Source: Bacteroidota bacterium (GTDB lineage Bacteria; Bacteroidota; Bacteroidia; Chitinophagales; Chitinophagaceae). Taken from it: a stretch of 64,000 bases of DNA. The stretch lies in the NCBI GenBank assembly GCA_018268015.1, contig JAFDXJ010000006.1:1-64000 (forward strand), in the 5' to 3' direction. The notes under the pieces were generated by a model, which worked only from the letters and a program-made list of their open reading frames with translations, was not told the origin of the DNA and ran no database searches. Position 1 is the stretch's first letter, and each line of letters opens with the position of its first letter. Of the stretch, positions 17,109-25,361 are shown one piece after another. The position numbers and the translations under genes were made by a program.

Positions 17109-17116
17109 TATCTTGC
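17109..17116 (+). promoter_or_regulatory. Promoter -7-like element of the gene at 17121
   Basis: TATCTTGC ends 4 nt before the ATG at 17121, supporting that start over the longer frame from 17085. Confidence 0.4.
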
Positions 17117-17120
17117 AGGC

Positions 17121-17543
17121 ATGCAGATTTTATTCATTTTTTTATGCTTTGCATTTTTCCCAAAAAACACTTTTGCCCAAATGGATCAACCCATACTTCC
17201 GGAAATGCTAAATGGAAATTTTTCTGACGACTATGATATTCAATATACCATCAACGATACCGTTTGGTTGCAGTATCCCAATACAAAATATCACATACTA
17301 TTCGTAGATACAAATGCTCAATATATCCTGGCAAAGAATGATATCAACAACCCGACTGATAAAGCATTATATACCCGTATTGATTTTATGTATTTCCAAA
17401 AAATGTCACCTTATACCTGGGGTTATTGCCTTTCTGTATTTAATGCACATTCATTAGAAGAAGCCAGAGAAAAAGCTGCCGCCGACAGAAGCAACCCCCG
17501 GACTGGATGTAATGGTTATCCATTTTCCAGGATGAAAAAATAA
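17121..17543 (+). CDS. Secreted hypothetical protein
   Basis: I cannot assign a function. The 140-residue protein has a signal peptide (residues 1-19, ending TFA) and a mature domain with several aromatic strands (DTVWLQYPNTKYHILF, YTWGYCLSVFNA). It closes with a cysteine motif, TGCNGYPFSRM. Two cysteines in the mature part (in GYCLS and TGCNG) could form a disulfide. It lies between a tRNA and a convergent MBL gene. The ATG at 17121 was chosen because the signal peptide begins there and a promoter element ends 4 nt upstream. Confidence 0.65.
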   Translation: MQILFIFLCFAFFPKNTFAQMDQPILPEMLNGNFSDDYDIQYTINDTVWLQYPNTKYHILFVDTNAQYILAKNDINNPTDKALYTRIDFMYFQKMSPYTWGYCLSVFNAHSLEEAREKAAADRSNPRTGCNGYPFSRMKK

Positions 17544-17569
17544 AGCCTGGTGAAGAAAATATCATTCTA

Positions 17570-18385
17570 TTAAAATAAGGTTAGTTGCTGCATCTTCCTG
17601 TTTTCATCACGCAGAAATTTTTCATTGATCACAAAAACGGGTGAAGGTCGGTATCTTGAGGCAACAAAGATTTCAGTATTTCCCGCATGTTTAGAAAATA
17701 GTTCCTGTACCGTTTCTTCCTTATTATTATTTGCAGAAAGATGAGATAGAATCAAGAGTTTTAAGCCGGCCCATTTATGTTCGCAAAACAATTGTAATGC
17801 CTGATTATTGGATAAATGTCCATCACCATTTGTGATCCTGCGTTTTAAATGGAGCGGATAATTTCCTTTTGCCAACATGTCTTCATCATAATTGGATTCT
17901 AAAAAAACAGCATGGCATTTCCTGAAATGGAGAATCACATTTTTACATACCCGGCCAATGTCGGTAAAAACACCTACACAGTTTGTCTCACATTGAATGA
18001 TAAAACTATGCGGGTCATGTGCATCATGAAATTTTGAAAATGCCCTGATGGTGATGCTGCCAAGGGAGATTTCTTCATCGCTAGTAAAAAAACGGATCAA
18101 ATGCTTTTCAATACCAGGCCGGCAATTCCGCAAAGTTTTTTGTGTGATATATACCGGCCATTGATACCTTTTAGAGAGAACCGCAACCCCGGAAATATGA
18201 TCTTTATGTTCATGTGAAATAAATACAGCCTTAATTTTTTTAATATCCAGGTCCAGGTCTCGAAGCCTTCTTTCCGTTTCGCGGCAAGCTACACCTGCAT
18301 CTATCAAAACGGCTTCCTCATCATTGCCGATATAATAACAATTTCCATTGCTACCGGAATTGATTGAGGCGATCTGTAGTTTCAT
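17570..18385 (-). CDS. MBL-fold hydrolase, YycJ/WalJ-like
   Basis: A 271-residue metallo-beta-lactamase-fold enzyme with the zinc motif SHEHKDH (H58, H60, D62, H63) after an N-terminal SGSNGNCYYIG segment typical of the YycJ/WalJ branch. WalJ-type proteins are thought to act as DNA exonucleases or in mismatch-repair-related processing; the substrate here is unproven. Further metal ligands lie in the DIG and LSHLS segments. It ends convergent with the secreted hypothetical; the downstream rhodanese/thioredoxin operon is on the same strand and transcribed toward it, 23 nt away. Confidence 0.85.
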   Translation of the reverse strand: MKLQIASINSGSNGNCYYIGNDEEAVLIDAGVACRETERRLRDLDLDIKKIKAVFISHEHKDHISGVAVLSKRYQWPVYITQKTLRNCRPGIEKHLIRFFTSDEEISLGSITIRAFSKFHDAHDPHSFIIQCETNCVGVFTDIGRVCKNVILHFRKCHAVFLESNYDEDMLAKGNYPLHLKRRITNGDGHLSNNQALQLFCEHKWAGLKLLILSHLSANNNKEETVQELFSKHAGNTEIFVASRYRPSPVFVINEKFLRDENRKMQQLTLF

Positions 18386-18408
18386 AAAAATATCGGATAT
18401 TGAAAAAA

Positions 18409-19110
18409 TTACAAATGAAGTTGGATACTCTTTTTATCCGTAAAACCCTGCTTTTCCCAGGAGACTTTCTGCTCCTTATAAATTTGCAAATAAGGTATTG
18501 CATGAATATTTAATGCGTCGGCCAATGCGGGGTTTTCATCTATATTAATACGCAATAAAATAAGGTTTCCCGGATTTTCTAAGGCGAGTTCTTTTAAGAA
18601 AGGTTCCATTTCTTTGCAGGGAGCGCACCATTCAGCATAGAAATCAACCAGGATGGTTTTTCCCGAAATCAACTTTTTTTCAAAATCCATTTTACTCATG
18701 CCCTCAGTAGATAATTGCGATTTTATTTCCGGCAAATTTGCTGCCTGCCATTTTAATAATCCGCCATCCAAAGCATATATTTTTGTAAACCCTACCTCCG
18801 CCATTTTCTCTGCGGCAGCTTTGCTTCTGCCCCCACTGAGGCAATACACAAAGACGGGTGTTGATTTGTCAATTTGTGAAATTTTATTTACAAAATCACT
18901 TCCCAACCAATTGAAATTAACTGCATGATTCAATCGGTTTTTGGCAAATTCCTCAGGGGTGCGTACATCCAAAACCAGGGCATTCACGGTTGTATCCATT
19001 CCGGCTAAAAAATCATTTGGCTTTAAAAATTCAACGCCATTTTTTATTTGTGCAAAACAACTCACAAATAAGAAAACGGTACAACTCAGTAGAGAAAATT
19101 TTTGAAACAT
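18409..19110 (-). CDS. Exported rhodanese-thioredoxin fusion
   Basis: A 233-residue two-domain protein with an N-terminal export signal. The sequence VSC (C18) leaves open whether it is a lipoprotein or is cleaved after FAQ. The rhodanese domain (about 30-125) keeps the active-site cysteine C90 in YCLSGGRS. The thioredoxin domain (about 138-233) keeps WCAPC (161-165) and the cis-proline in HAIPY. It likely passes sulfane sulfur or thiol electrons in the periplasm. It is the last gene of a tight operon after trx (2 nt gap) and a cytoplasmic rhodanese. Confidence 0.87.
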   Translation of the reverse strand: MFQKFSLLSCTVFLFVSCFAQIKNGVEFLKPNDFLAGMDTTVNALVLDVRTPEEFAKNRLNHAVNFNWLGSDFVNKISQIDKSTPVFVYCLSGGRSKAAAEKMAEVGFTKIYALDGGLLKWQAANLPEIKSQLSTEGMSKMDFEKKLISGKTILVDFYAEWCAPCKEMEPFLKELALENPGNLILLRINIDENPALADALNIHAIPYLQIYKEQKVSWEKQGFTDKKSIQLHL

Positions 19111-19112
19111 TT

Positions 19113-19409
19113 TTATAAATAGGATTTCAGGATTTGTTCCAATTGGTTTGCGGGAATAACACCGGATTGACGCCAGGCAATTTTTCCCTGTTTAAAAAGC
19201 GCCAAAGTGGGTACACTTTGCACTTTAAAAGTTTGCGCCGTTTGTGGATTTTTATCAATATCTACTTTGATAATTCTTGCTTTATCTCCTACCTTATCTT
19301 TCACCTCTTTCAGAATAGGCGCCATCATTTTACATGGTCCACACCATTCAGCCGAAAAGTCCACCAATACAGGAATTTCACCCTTTATTAATTCAGAAAA
19401 TGTGGACAT
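19113..19409 (-). CDS. trxA: Thioredoxin
   Basis: A 98-residue cytoplasmic thioredoxin with the standard WCGPC active site (22-26), the cis-proline in QSVPTLALF and a short C-terminal helix. It reduces protein disulfides and can accept persulfide sulfur. The frame reads 18 codons upstream, overlapping the rhodanese stop region; the ATG at 19409 (MSTFSELIKG), 10 nt after the rhodanese stop, fits the family. It is sandwiched between two rhodanese-containing genes, so its physiological partner may be a rhodanese persulfide rather than general disulfides. Confidence 0.92.
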   Translation of the reverse strand: MSTFSELIKGEIPVLVDFSAEWCGPCKMMAPILKEVKDKVGDKARIIKVDIDKNPQTAQTFKVQSVPTLALFKQGKIAWRQSGVIPANQLEQILKSYL

Positions 19410-19419
19410 ACTAATTATT

Positions 19420-19665
19420 TTATTTTGCAAAATTCTTCCAGCTTCCGCCATTTTCACATTCAAATCCCTGAGCGCTTAAATATTCCATAGCTCTACCGCT
19501 CCTGGTTCCACCGGCACAGCACAGGATAAAAGGCGTTTCCAAAGTTTTAAACTCATCCATACGTTGTGGAATTTCCTGTAAGGGTATATTGATACTCCCC
19601 GGGGCATGTGCCTCTTTAAATTCTTCTTGTGTACGCACATCTATTATTTTTTTATTATTTCCCAT
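19420..19665 (-). CDS. Single-domain rhodanese-like protein
   Basis: An 81-residue cytoplasmic rhodanese, shorter than usual, beginning MGNNKKIIDVRTQEEF. It has the DVRTxxEF entry and active-site loop CCAGGTRS with catalytic C50. No export signal. It is the first gene of the rhodanese-thioredoxin-fusion operon. A TAATTTTA box lies near 19690 on the minus strand, about 20 nt upstream. The probable role is sulfur transfer from thiosulfate, glutathione persulfide or a related donor; the donor is unknown. Confidence 0.85.
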   Translation of the reverse strand: MGNNKKIIDVRTQEEFKEAHAPGSINIPLQEIPQRMDEFKTLETPFILCCAGGTRSGRAMEYLSAQGFECENGGSWKNFAK

Positions 19666-19786
19666 TTTTTATAAATTATGACAGGTAAAATTAATCATTG
19701 TTCTTGAAAAGATGAAAGGTCGTTTCCTTGCAAGCATAATTTTAAGAAAGTAATGAAGGCAGTCATTTTTTAATGGCATAAAACTG

Positions 19787-19794
19787 TAGTTTTG
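19787..19794 (+). promoter_or_regulatory. Promoter -7 element of the methyltransferase gene
   Basis: TAGTTTTG fits TAnnTTTG, 19 nt before the ATG at 19814. Confidence 0.45.
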
Positions 19795-19813
19795 AAGGAA
19801 TATTTTAAAGCAA

Positions 19814-20521
19814 ATGCTTCCATCTGCACTTCAGCGACATAGCGGTACGCATATCCGTTCTAAGGATCCCCATTATATTCATTATTATTTTTTGATGCGT
19901 GATATTAAAAGCGCCATTGATCAATATGCCCAAGGAAAGTTATTGGATATTGGTTGCGGGAATAAACCATATAAAGAATGGTATGCACTCTTAACCGATG
20001 ATTCTATTGGTTGCGATATGGAGCAAAGCGATAAAAACATGGTAGATATTTTATGCCCGGCAAATAAACTCGCTTTTGAAGATGAGCAATTTAATACCAT
20101 ATTATGTACACAGGTATTGGAACATGTTTTTGATACCAAAGGTGTATTAAGTGAAGCCTACCGCGTATTAAAACCAGGCGGGCATATGTTGCTTACGGTT
20201 CCCTTTACCTGGGAAATTCATGAGAAACCTTATGACTTTTATCGCTTCACCCGGTATGGTCTTACTGATGCTTTTAAAACGGTTGGGTTTGAAATTCTGG
20301 AGTTGAAGGCCAATGGTGGCAAGTGGGCTACAATATTCCAAATGTTTTTGAATACCATCCACTCTACCTTTCCCTACAAAACATTTCGGGCAAAATGCTT
20401 AAAGATCCTTTTTATGGAGCTGCATTTTACCTGGCTTTTGAATAAAATTGCCATCTATCTGGACAAGAAATACTTTGATGATTGGTGGGCATTAAACTAC
20501 ATAATAGTCGCTAAAAAATAA
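19814..20521 (+). CDS. Class I SAM-dependent methyltransferase
   Basis: A 235-residue methyltransferase with motif I LLDIGCGNKPY (43-53), an acidic residue after the second strand (GCDMEQ), and the post-motif EHVFDTKGVLSEAYRVLKPGGHMLLTVPF region typical of the methyltransf_11/UbiE-like fold. It is directly followed (2 nt) by a glycosyltransferase gene. The pairing suggests modification of a surface glycan or lipid-linked sugar, but the substrate cannot be told from sequence. No membrane segment; cytoplasmic. Confidence 0.85.
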   Translation: MLPSALQRHSGTHIRSKDPHYIHYYFLMRDIKSAIDQYAQGKLLDIGCGNKPYKEWYALLTDDSIGCDMEQSDKNMVDILCPANKLAFEDEQFNTILCTQVLEHVFDTKGVLSEAYRVLKPGGHMLLTVPFTWEIHEKPYDFYRFTRYGLTDAFKTVGFEILELKANGGKWATIFQMFLNTIHSTFPYKTFRAKCLKILFMELHFTWLLNKIAIYLDKKYFDDWWALNYIIVAKK

Positions 20522-20523
20522 TT

Positions 20524-21636
20524 ATGCCTTCCATCTTGTTTTTATCCCTAATGAATTCAGATCCTTGGGGTGGCAGTGAAGAACAATGGTTCTCATTTGC
20601 CCAAAGCCTTATTCAACAAGGCTTTCAGGTATCTGTTGCTTGTCATTATTGGGAAGGGAAAATAGAAAGATTGCAACCATTGAAAGATGCAGGCGCTACA
20701 TTTTATTTTCTTCGGGGAAGAACTGAAACAAAAAATCTTTATGGAAAGTGGGTATTAAAAAAACAATTAAATAAAATCCCTTTTAATACTTTTCAGTGGG
20801 TATTTGTAAATCAGGGTGGCTGGAAAGATATAGCCCATAGACCTTTTAACCAATTATATAAAAAATTAACTTCCTTTATTATCAGCTTTCATAATTATAA
20901 TGAGTCTTCAAAACTATCCCTACGGAAAAAAAGAATCATGCAGGCCTGGGTGTCCAAAGCAGTTTATAATATTTCAGATGCCAAAAAGGTTTTTGAAGTT
21001 TTGGAAAACCAGTATCATTTAGACATCCCGGCGCAGATTGTTTATCCCAATCCCATATCATTTCAAATACCTGCACAAGCTCCTCCCTTACCACCGGTAC
21101 AAAATGGAAATTTTCAGTGGTGCATGCTGGCTGCACTTTATACCGACAGGAAAGCCCAGGACATTTTAATACAAACCCTATCCTCTCCAAAATGGAAAGA
21201 AAGAAACTGGCAATTGAATCTATACGGTGCAGGGAAAGATGCAGCCATGCTACAAGAATTGATTTTACAAAATCATCTTGACGAAAAGATCTTTTTAAAA
21301 GGCCATACAAACAATGTGCAGGCAACGTTGGCACTGCATCATTTGGTATTGCAGTGCACGCGCATAGATGCTATGCCAATCAGTATTTCAGAAGCTTTGG
21401 CCATGGCAAGGCCCTGTGTGGTTACGAATGTAGGAGATATGCCCTTATGGGTACAAAATGGTATTAATGGATTTGTATGTGCCTCTGCCACTCCGGAAGC
21501 CATAGATATTGGACTGGAGGAATGTTGGCAAAAAAGAAATGAATGGGAAGAAATGGGTAAACGCTCTTTTGCAATTTTTAAAGAGAAATATCCACAACCC
21601 TATTCAAAAAGTTTTATGGAATTTGTGAACAGATAG
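20524..21636 (+). CDS. Glycosyltransferase family 4-type
   Basis: A 370-residue GT-B glycosyltransferase. The N-terminal half begins with a GGSEEQWFSFAQSL-type acceptor-side loop. The C-terminal half carries the GT4 donor-site pattern: LKGHTNN, then ISEALAMARPCVVTNVGDMPLWV with the conserved E, and GINGFV. It transfers a nucleotide-activated sugar to an acceptor, probably in cell-envelope polysaccharide synthesis. It forms a two-gene operon with the upstream methyltransferase (2 nt gap). No other glycan-assembly genes adjoin, so the pathway is open. Confidence 0.87.
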   Translation: MPSILFLSLMNSDPWGGSEEQWFSFAQSLIQQGFQVSVACHYWEGKIERLQPLKDAGATFYFLRGRTETKNLYGKWVLKKQLNKIPFNTFQWVFVNQGGWKDIAHRPFNQLYKKLTSFIISFHNYNESSKLSLRKKRIMQAWVSKAVYNISDAKKVFEVLENQYHLDIPAQIVYPNPISFQIPAQAPPLPPVQNGNFQWCMLAALYTDRKAQDILIQTLSSPKWKERNWQLNLYGAGKDAAMLQELILQNHLDEKIFLKGHTNNVQATLALHHLVLQCTRIDAMPISISEALAMARPCVVTNVGDMPLWVQNGINGFVCASATPEAIDIGLEECWQKRNEWEEMGKRSFAIFKEKYPQPYSKSFMEFVNR

Positions 21637-21639
21637 TGG

Positions 21640-21879
21640 TTATTCTTGTTCATTGTGCATAAAAGCTTTCTCTCTTTTCCACCAACGAAAACCTACATAA
21701 CCTGCTATTGTCAAGGGCATAGCCATTAAATAAATTATTCCGCTATTTAATCCCTGTGCTGGTTTCTCCCCTAATTGGGAAGCCGTTTTAGTACAGATAG
21801 AACATTGAGCCATCAGCCCGGAACTAAAAAGAAATTGAATAACAAAGAAGGCGAGAAAAATAAACAACACTTTTTTCAT
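21640..21879 (-). CDS. Small membrane protein with CxxC
   Basis: A 79-residue protein with a signal peptide (residues 1-24, ending LMA), then AQCSICTK with cysteines C26 and C29 just after the predicted cleavage site. A conserved-looking QLGEKPAQGLNSGIIYLM segment and one transmembrane helix (about 46-66) follow, with a basic cytoplasmic tail. The CxxC next to the membrane suggests metal or redox chemistry on the periplasmic face; I do not know the function. A consensus TATCTTTG lies 15 nt upstream of the ATG. It is convergent with the glycosyltransferase (3 nt apart). Confidence 0.72.
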   Translation of the reverse strand: MKKVLFIFLAFFVIQFLFSSGLMAQCSICTKTASQLGEKPAQGLNSGIIYLMAMPLTIAGYVGFRWWKREKAFMHNEQE

Positions 21880-21894
21880 TGCACACGATTTCTA

Positions 21895-21902
21895 CAAAGA
21901 TA
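21895..21902 (-). promoter_or_regulatory. Promoter -7 element of the CxxC membrane protein
   Basis: Minus-strand TATCTTTG fits TAnnTTTG, 15 nt before the ATG at 21879. Confidence 0.5.
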
Positions 21903-21972
21903 AAATGATTGTACCAATCATACGTTAAAAATAAAAGCAGCTTCATCCTAAAAGCTGCTTTTAACCTGAATG

Positions 21973-22056
21973 TGCGGAAGAGGAGATTCGAACTCCCACG
22001 CCAGTTACGGCGCTACCACCTCAAAGTAGTGCGTCTACCAATTTCGCCACCTCCGC
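21973..22056 (-). tRNA. tRNA-Leu (GAG)
   Basis: An 84-nt class II tRNA with acceptor GCGGAGG/CTTCCGC, anticodon stem CTACT/GGTAG with loop TTGAGGT (anticodon GAG), a long variable arm (GCGCCGTAACTGGCG region) and T-arm GGGAG-TTCGAAT-CTCC. The 3' CCA is not encoded. It decodes CUC/CUU leucine codons. Confidence 0.93.
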
Positions 22057-22117
22057 AATTTTTGAGAAATGCAAATGTACAGGTAAATTTAAATTTTAAA
22101 AAGCAATAACTTAACCC

Positions 22118-23284
22118 TTATACCGCCATTTTATTGAGTTCGATACGAAAGGTCGTACCTTTTCCGGCTTCACTGGATTTTACGGATATTTCTCCATGAT
22201 GGTATTGATCAATAATACGCTTACTCAGGGCAAGCCCCAATCCCCAGCCTCGTTTTTTAGTAGTAAACCCCGGTTTGAACACCCTCGACAAATGACTCTT
22301 GGAAATTCCTTTTCCATTATCTGCTACCTCAATGAAAGCCTTTTTTGTTGTTTCTGAAATATTGATCCTTATTGTACCCTTTCCCTCAAGAGCATCAAGT
22401 GCATTTTTCAATAAATTTTCAATTACCCAGTCAAAGAGTGGGGGAGAAATAAATGCATTTAACTCATCCATACCATGTGTCTCCACTTCAAACTTTACTT
22501 TACCTCCGGATCTTTTCTTGATATAGTCCACCATATTATTGATTTGAACAATAATATTTTTTTCCTCTAAATGTGGTTTGCTTCCTATTTTACCAAACCG
22601 GTCTGAAATAAGTTCAAGTCTTTTTACATCTTTATCAATTTCCGTGGTAATATGTTCCACCATATCTTTTTCTTTAAGCATTTCCACCCAGCCTTTCAGG
22701 CTGGAAACCGGTGTTCCCAGTTGGTGCGCCGTTTCTTTGGCCATCCCTGCCCATAAACGATTTTGTGTGCTCTGGTAACCACTACGTAAGGCAATCAGCA
22801 TAATCATGATAAATAATCCCACAATAACCAGTTGTACCAGAGGATAGTAACGAACTTCCTTTTGCAACAGACTTTCCCCGTAGTAATATTTATTGGCTGT
22901 ATAAGGGCTGTCACTGATTTTTAAAATAATCGGAGCATTTTGTTTTTTAAACTCCGCCAACTTTTTAGTAAGGTAAAGAGGGTCATTTTTGATTTGAATA
23001 CTATCTAAATTCACGCAATTATAGGGATTGATACTGTCTTTTTCATTGGTCTCAATGATAGGTATATCCGTGTTTTCACTGGAAACACGTGCAGCCAGTT
23101 CCAGGCTCGTTTGATCCGTAGCATTTAAAATCGTGTTTTGCGCAGCAACCCATATTTCCACTTTATGCGTTTCATCGTGGGCTATTTTTTGAGATAAATA
23201 ACGGGAATAGAAAATAGTGCCTATAACAATACTTATGGCAACCAGAAATAAAAGCGTTTTTCCACTGAAAAGTTGTTGAAACAT
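22118..23284 (-). CDS. Membrane sensor histidine kinase
   Basis: A 388-residue kinase with a first membrane helix at about 11-27, an extracytoplasmic sensor region (28-145) and a second helix (about 147-167). The catalytic part has phospho-acceptor H187 in KETAHQLGTPVSSL, the N-box ENLLKNALDAL, G1 DNGKGIS and G2 GWGLGLALSKRI. No HAMP domain or known sensor domain is recognised, and no response regulator adjoins it, so it is an orphan kinase. Its signal is unknown. The gene lies between tRNA-Leu and a divergent hypothetical. Confidence 0.9.
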   Translation of the reverse strand: MFQQLFSGKTLLFLVAISIVIGTIFYSRYLSQKIAHDETHKVEIWVAAQNTILNATDQTSLELAARVSSENTDIPIIETNEKDSINPYNCVNLDSIQIKNDPLYLTKKLAEFKKQNAPIILKISDSPYTANKYYYGESLLQKEVRYYPLVQLVIVGLFIMIMLIALRSGYQSTQNRLWAGMAKETAHQLGTPVSSLKGWVEMLKEKDMVEHITTEIDKDVKRLELISDRFGKIGSKPHLEEKNIIVQINNMVDYIKKRSGGKVKFEVETHGMDELNAFISPPLFDWVIENLLKNALDALEGKGTIRINISETTKKAFIEVADNGKGISKSHLSRVFKPGFTTKKRGWGLGLALSKRIIDQYHHGEISVKSSEAGKGTTFRIELNKMAV

Positions 23285-23474
23285 AGTAATAAAAGTAAAA
23301 TGTTTTTACTGTGATTGAAAAATTAAATTTCTATTCAGCGTATCATCCCTCAACAGGTAAAATATATATGTCTAAACATTAATAACAAAAGAGATCAAAT
23401 TGTGCATAAGAAAACGAAGAAGTTAAGGGTAAGTATATACAGATTAAATAAATTTGACCTTATAAAATGATTGT

Positions 23475-23747
23475 ATGAAAATTTCGCCAGCTACGCTGAC
23501 TCGCCTGGAAGCCATTTTAAGCCAAAGTCAATATACCCCAAGATATGAGCGAGGTACTTTTCAAAGTGGCTGGTGTCTGCTGGAGAAAAAAAGAGTGGTC
23601 GTTCTGAATAAATTCCTGGATGTAGAAGGAAGAATAAATGTATTACTGGAATTAATCCCCAAATTGGAAATTAATTATGATATGCTCACTCTTGAATCAC
23701 AGCAATTGTATGATAGCATTCTGCAACTTTCCATTACGGAGCAATAG
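23475..23747 (+). CDS. Hypothetical protein, mixed alpha/beta
   Basis: I do not recognise this 90-residue protein. It reads as a short helix (TRLEAILSQ), a strand region with GTFQSGWCLLEKKRVVVLNKFLD, and two helices (EGRINVLLELIPKLE, LESQQLYDSILQL). The RGTFQSGWCLLE-KKRVVVLNK pattern and its position before an MBL gene look conserved in this phylum, though that is recalled rather than tested. No signal or membrane segment. The MBL gene begins 31 nt downstream behind its own promoter element. Confidence 0.6.
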   Translation: MKISPATLTRLEAILSQSQYTPRYERGTFQSGWCLLEKKRVVVLNKFLDVEGRINVLLELIPKLEINYDMLTLESQQLYDSILQLSITEQ

Positions 23748-23766
23748 GCACTAATTTTTTTTAAGG

Positions 23767-23774
23767 TATTTTTG
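23767..23774 (+). promoter_or_regulatory. Promoter -7 element overlapping an alternative TTG start
   Basis: TATTTTTG fits TAnnTTTG. It overlaps the TTG at 23772, so the true start of the MBL gene is likely the GTG at 23778, 3 nt after the box. Confidence 0.5.
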
Positions 23775-23777
23775 TTT

Positions 23778-24554
23778 GTGGACTTTCCTCAATTAACGAT
23801 TACATTTTTAGGTACCGGCACCAGTACCGGCATTCCCATGATTGCCTGCCCGTGCCGGGTCTGCCAATCAGAAAATGTAAAAGATAAACGATTAAGAAGC
23901 AGTATTCTTATTGCCTCCGGGGAAACTACCTTGGTAGTAGATACTACACCTGATTTTCGGCAGCAAATGCTCCGCCTGGAAAATAAAAAACTGGATGGAA
24001 TTTTATTTACTCACCCACATAAAGATCATACAGGTGGCTTAGATGATGTACGTGCATACAATTTTTTCCAGCATCGCCCTATGGATCTCTATGCCAATGC
24101 ATTAACAGCGGAGGCATTACATCGCGATTATGCGTATGCTTTTTCAGATCATCGCTATCCGGGTATTCCGGAATTGAATCTTATCACTATTGATGAGTCC
24201 CCAATGATGATTGGTCAAATCCCTGTAATACCTATTCGGGTATGGCATCATAAAATGCCGGTTTATGCCTTCCGTTTTGGAAATTTTACGTATATTACTG
24301 ATGCAAACCGAATAGAGGAGTCGGAAATGGAAAAAATAAGAGGATCGGAAATTATTGTCATCAACGCATTACGTGAAGAAAGCCATATTTCCCATTTCAC
24401 CTTGAAACAAGCGGTTAGCCTGGTGGAAGAATTAAACATACCTCAGGCGTATTTTACACATATCAGCCACCAGCTTGGGAGACATGATGAAGTAAATAAA
24501 AAATTACCTGCTCATATTTCTCTTGCTTATGACGGATTACAAATCAGCATCTAA
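23778..24554 (+). CDS. MBL-fold hydrolase, PhnP/RNase Z-like branch
   Basis: A 258-residue metallo-beta-lactamase-fold protein. It starts with the LTITFLGTGTSTGIPMIACPCRVC pattern of the PhnP-like family, including a Cys triad that may bind structural zinc. The metal motif THPHKDHTGG has the HxHxDH ligands, and later ligands are in ITDANRI and FTHISHQLGRH. PhnP is a cyclic phosphodiesterase; many relatives are of unknown substrate. The GTG at 23778 is chosen because the earlier TTG lies inside the promoter box. It is followed by the HhH protein after 35 nt. Confidence 0.85.
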   Translation: MDFPQLTITFLGTGTSTGIPMIACPCRVCQSENVKDKRLRSSILIASGETTLVVDTTPDFRQQMLRLENKKLDGILFTHPHKDHTGGLDDVRAYNFFQHRPMDLYANALTAEALHRDYAYAFSDHRYPGIPELNLITIDESPMMIGQIPVIPIRVWHHKMPVYAFRFGNFTYITDANRIEESEMEKIRGSEIIVINALREESHISHFTLKQAVSLVEELNIPQAYFTHISHQLGRHDEVNKKLPAHISLAYDGLQISI

Positions 24555-24589
24555 TCTTTCCATGAAAATTGATATAAAAATGAATTTTT

Positions 24590-25297
24590 ATGCAACAAAT
24601 ACATTGGAAAGATTACTTTTCCTTTTCTAAAAAAGAAAGGACTGCCATACTTATTTTGGTGTTTATCATTGTAGCTATCATTTCTTTACCCTCGATATTT
24701 AAGCCAAAATTTTCTCCTCCATTGAGTGATTCTGAGACAATCCTGGAAATGGGTGTCGCAGATTCAGTCAAAAATGTAAAAAATATAAGCCACCCTACAA
24801 TCCAGAGTAGCAGTAAAGAAAGTTCATTATTTTATTTTGATCCGAATACAATTGATGAAACAACCTGGAAAAAATTAGGCCTCACGGAAAGAAACATTCA
24901 AACCATTTTAAATTACCGTACAAAAGGAGGAAAATTCCGTTCTGCTTCGGATATCCATAAAATATATGGTTTAAAAAAAGTGGATGCAGACAGGCTGGAG
25001 CCATTTATTCAAATCAAAAATGATAGGAATATGCTTTCCTCAAAAAAACCGGAAGAAAGAAATCAACCGGTAATAAAGATCGTCCCTAAAAAATCCTTTT
25101 CAAAAATAAATATCAATACAGCTACAGAAGAAGAATGGAAAACTTTACCCGGTATCGGAGATGTTCTTGCTAAAAGAATAGTCAAATTCAGAACGGCAAA
25201 AAAAGGGTTTAACAACATTGATGATATTAAAAAAACTTATGGGCTTAAAGACTCTGTCTTTGAACAAATACGGCCCTGGCTCTATATAGAAAAATAA
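24590..25297 (+). CDS. Membrane-anchored helix-hairpin-helix (ComEA-like) protein
   Basis: A 235-residue protein with a cytoplasmic start, one transmembrane helix (about 19-38) and two helix-hairpin-helix modules. The second (ININTATEEEWKTLPGIGDVLAKRIVKFR) is the classical ComEA double-HhH DNA-binding motif; the first (IDETTWKKLGLTERNIQTILNYR) is a paired copy. By family it would bind DNA non-specifically at the membrane, in DNA uptake or repair. No competence genes adjoin. The next gene is an acyl-CoA dehydrogenase with its own promoter element. Confidence 0.82.
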   Translation: MQQIHWKDYFSFSKKERTAILILVFIIVAIISLPSIFKPKFSPPLSDSETILEMGVADSVKNVKNISHPTIQSSSKESSLFYFDPNTIDETTWKKLGLTERNIQTILNYRTKGGKFRSASDIHKIYGLKKVDADRLEPFIQIKNDRNMLSSKKPEERNQPVIKIVPKKSFSKININTATEEEWKTLPGIGDVLAKRIVKFRTAKKGFNNIDDIKKTYGLKDSVFEQIRPWLYIEK

Positions 25298-25332
25298 ATC
25301 GAACCCCATTTCATATTCTGACTTCAAAGCTT

Positions 25333-25340
25333 TACTTTTG
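25333..25340 (+). promoter_or_regulatory. Promoter -7 element of the acyl-CoA dehydrogenase
   Basis: TACTTTTG fits TAnnTTTG, 21 nt before the ATG at 25362. Confidence 0.5.
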
Positions 25341-25361
25341 TTTGCTAACAAATGTTCGTAA

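Noticed and set aside
23772..23777. TTG start for the PhnP-like gene
   Set aside because: The TTG sits inside the TATTTTTG promoter box, so it would not be transcribed from it; the GTG at 23778 fits better.
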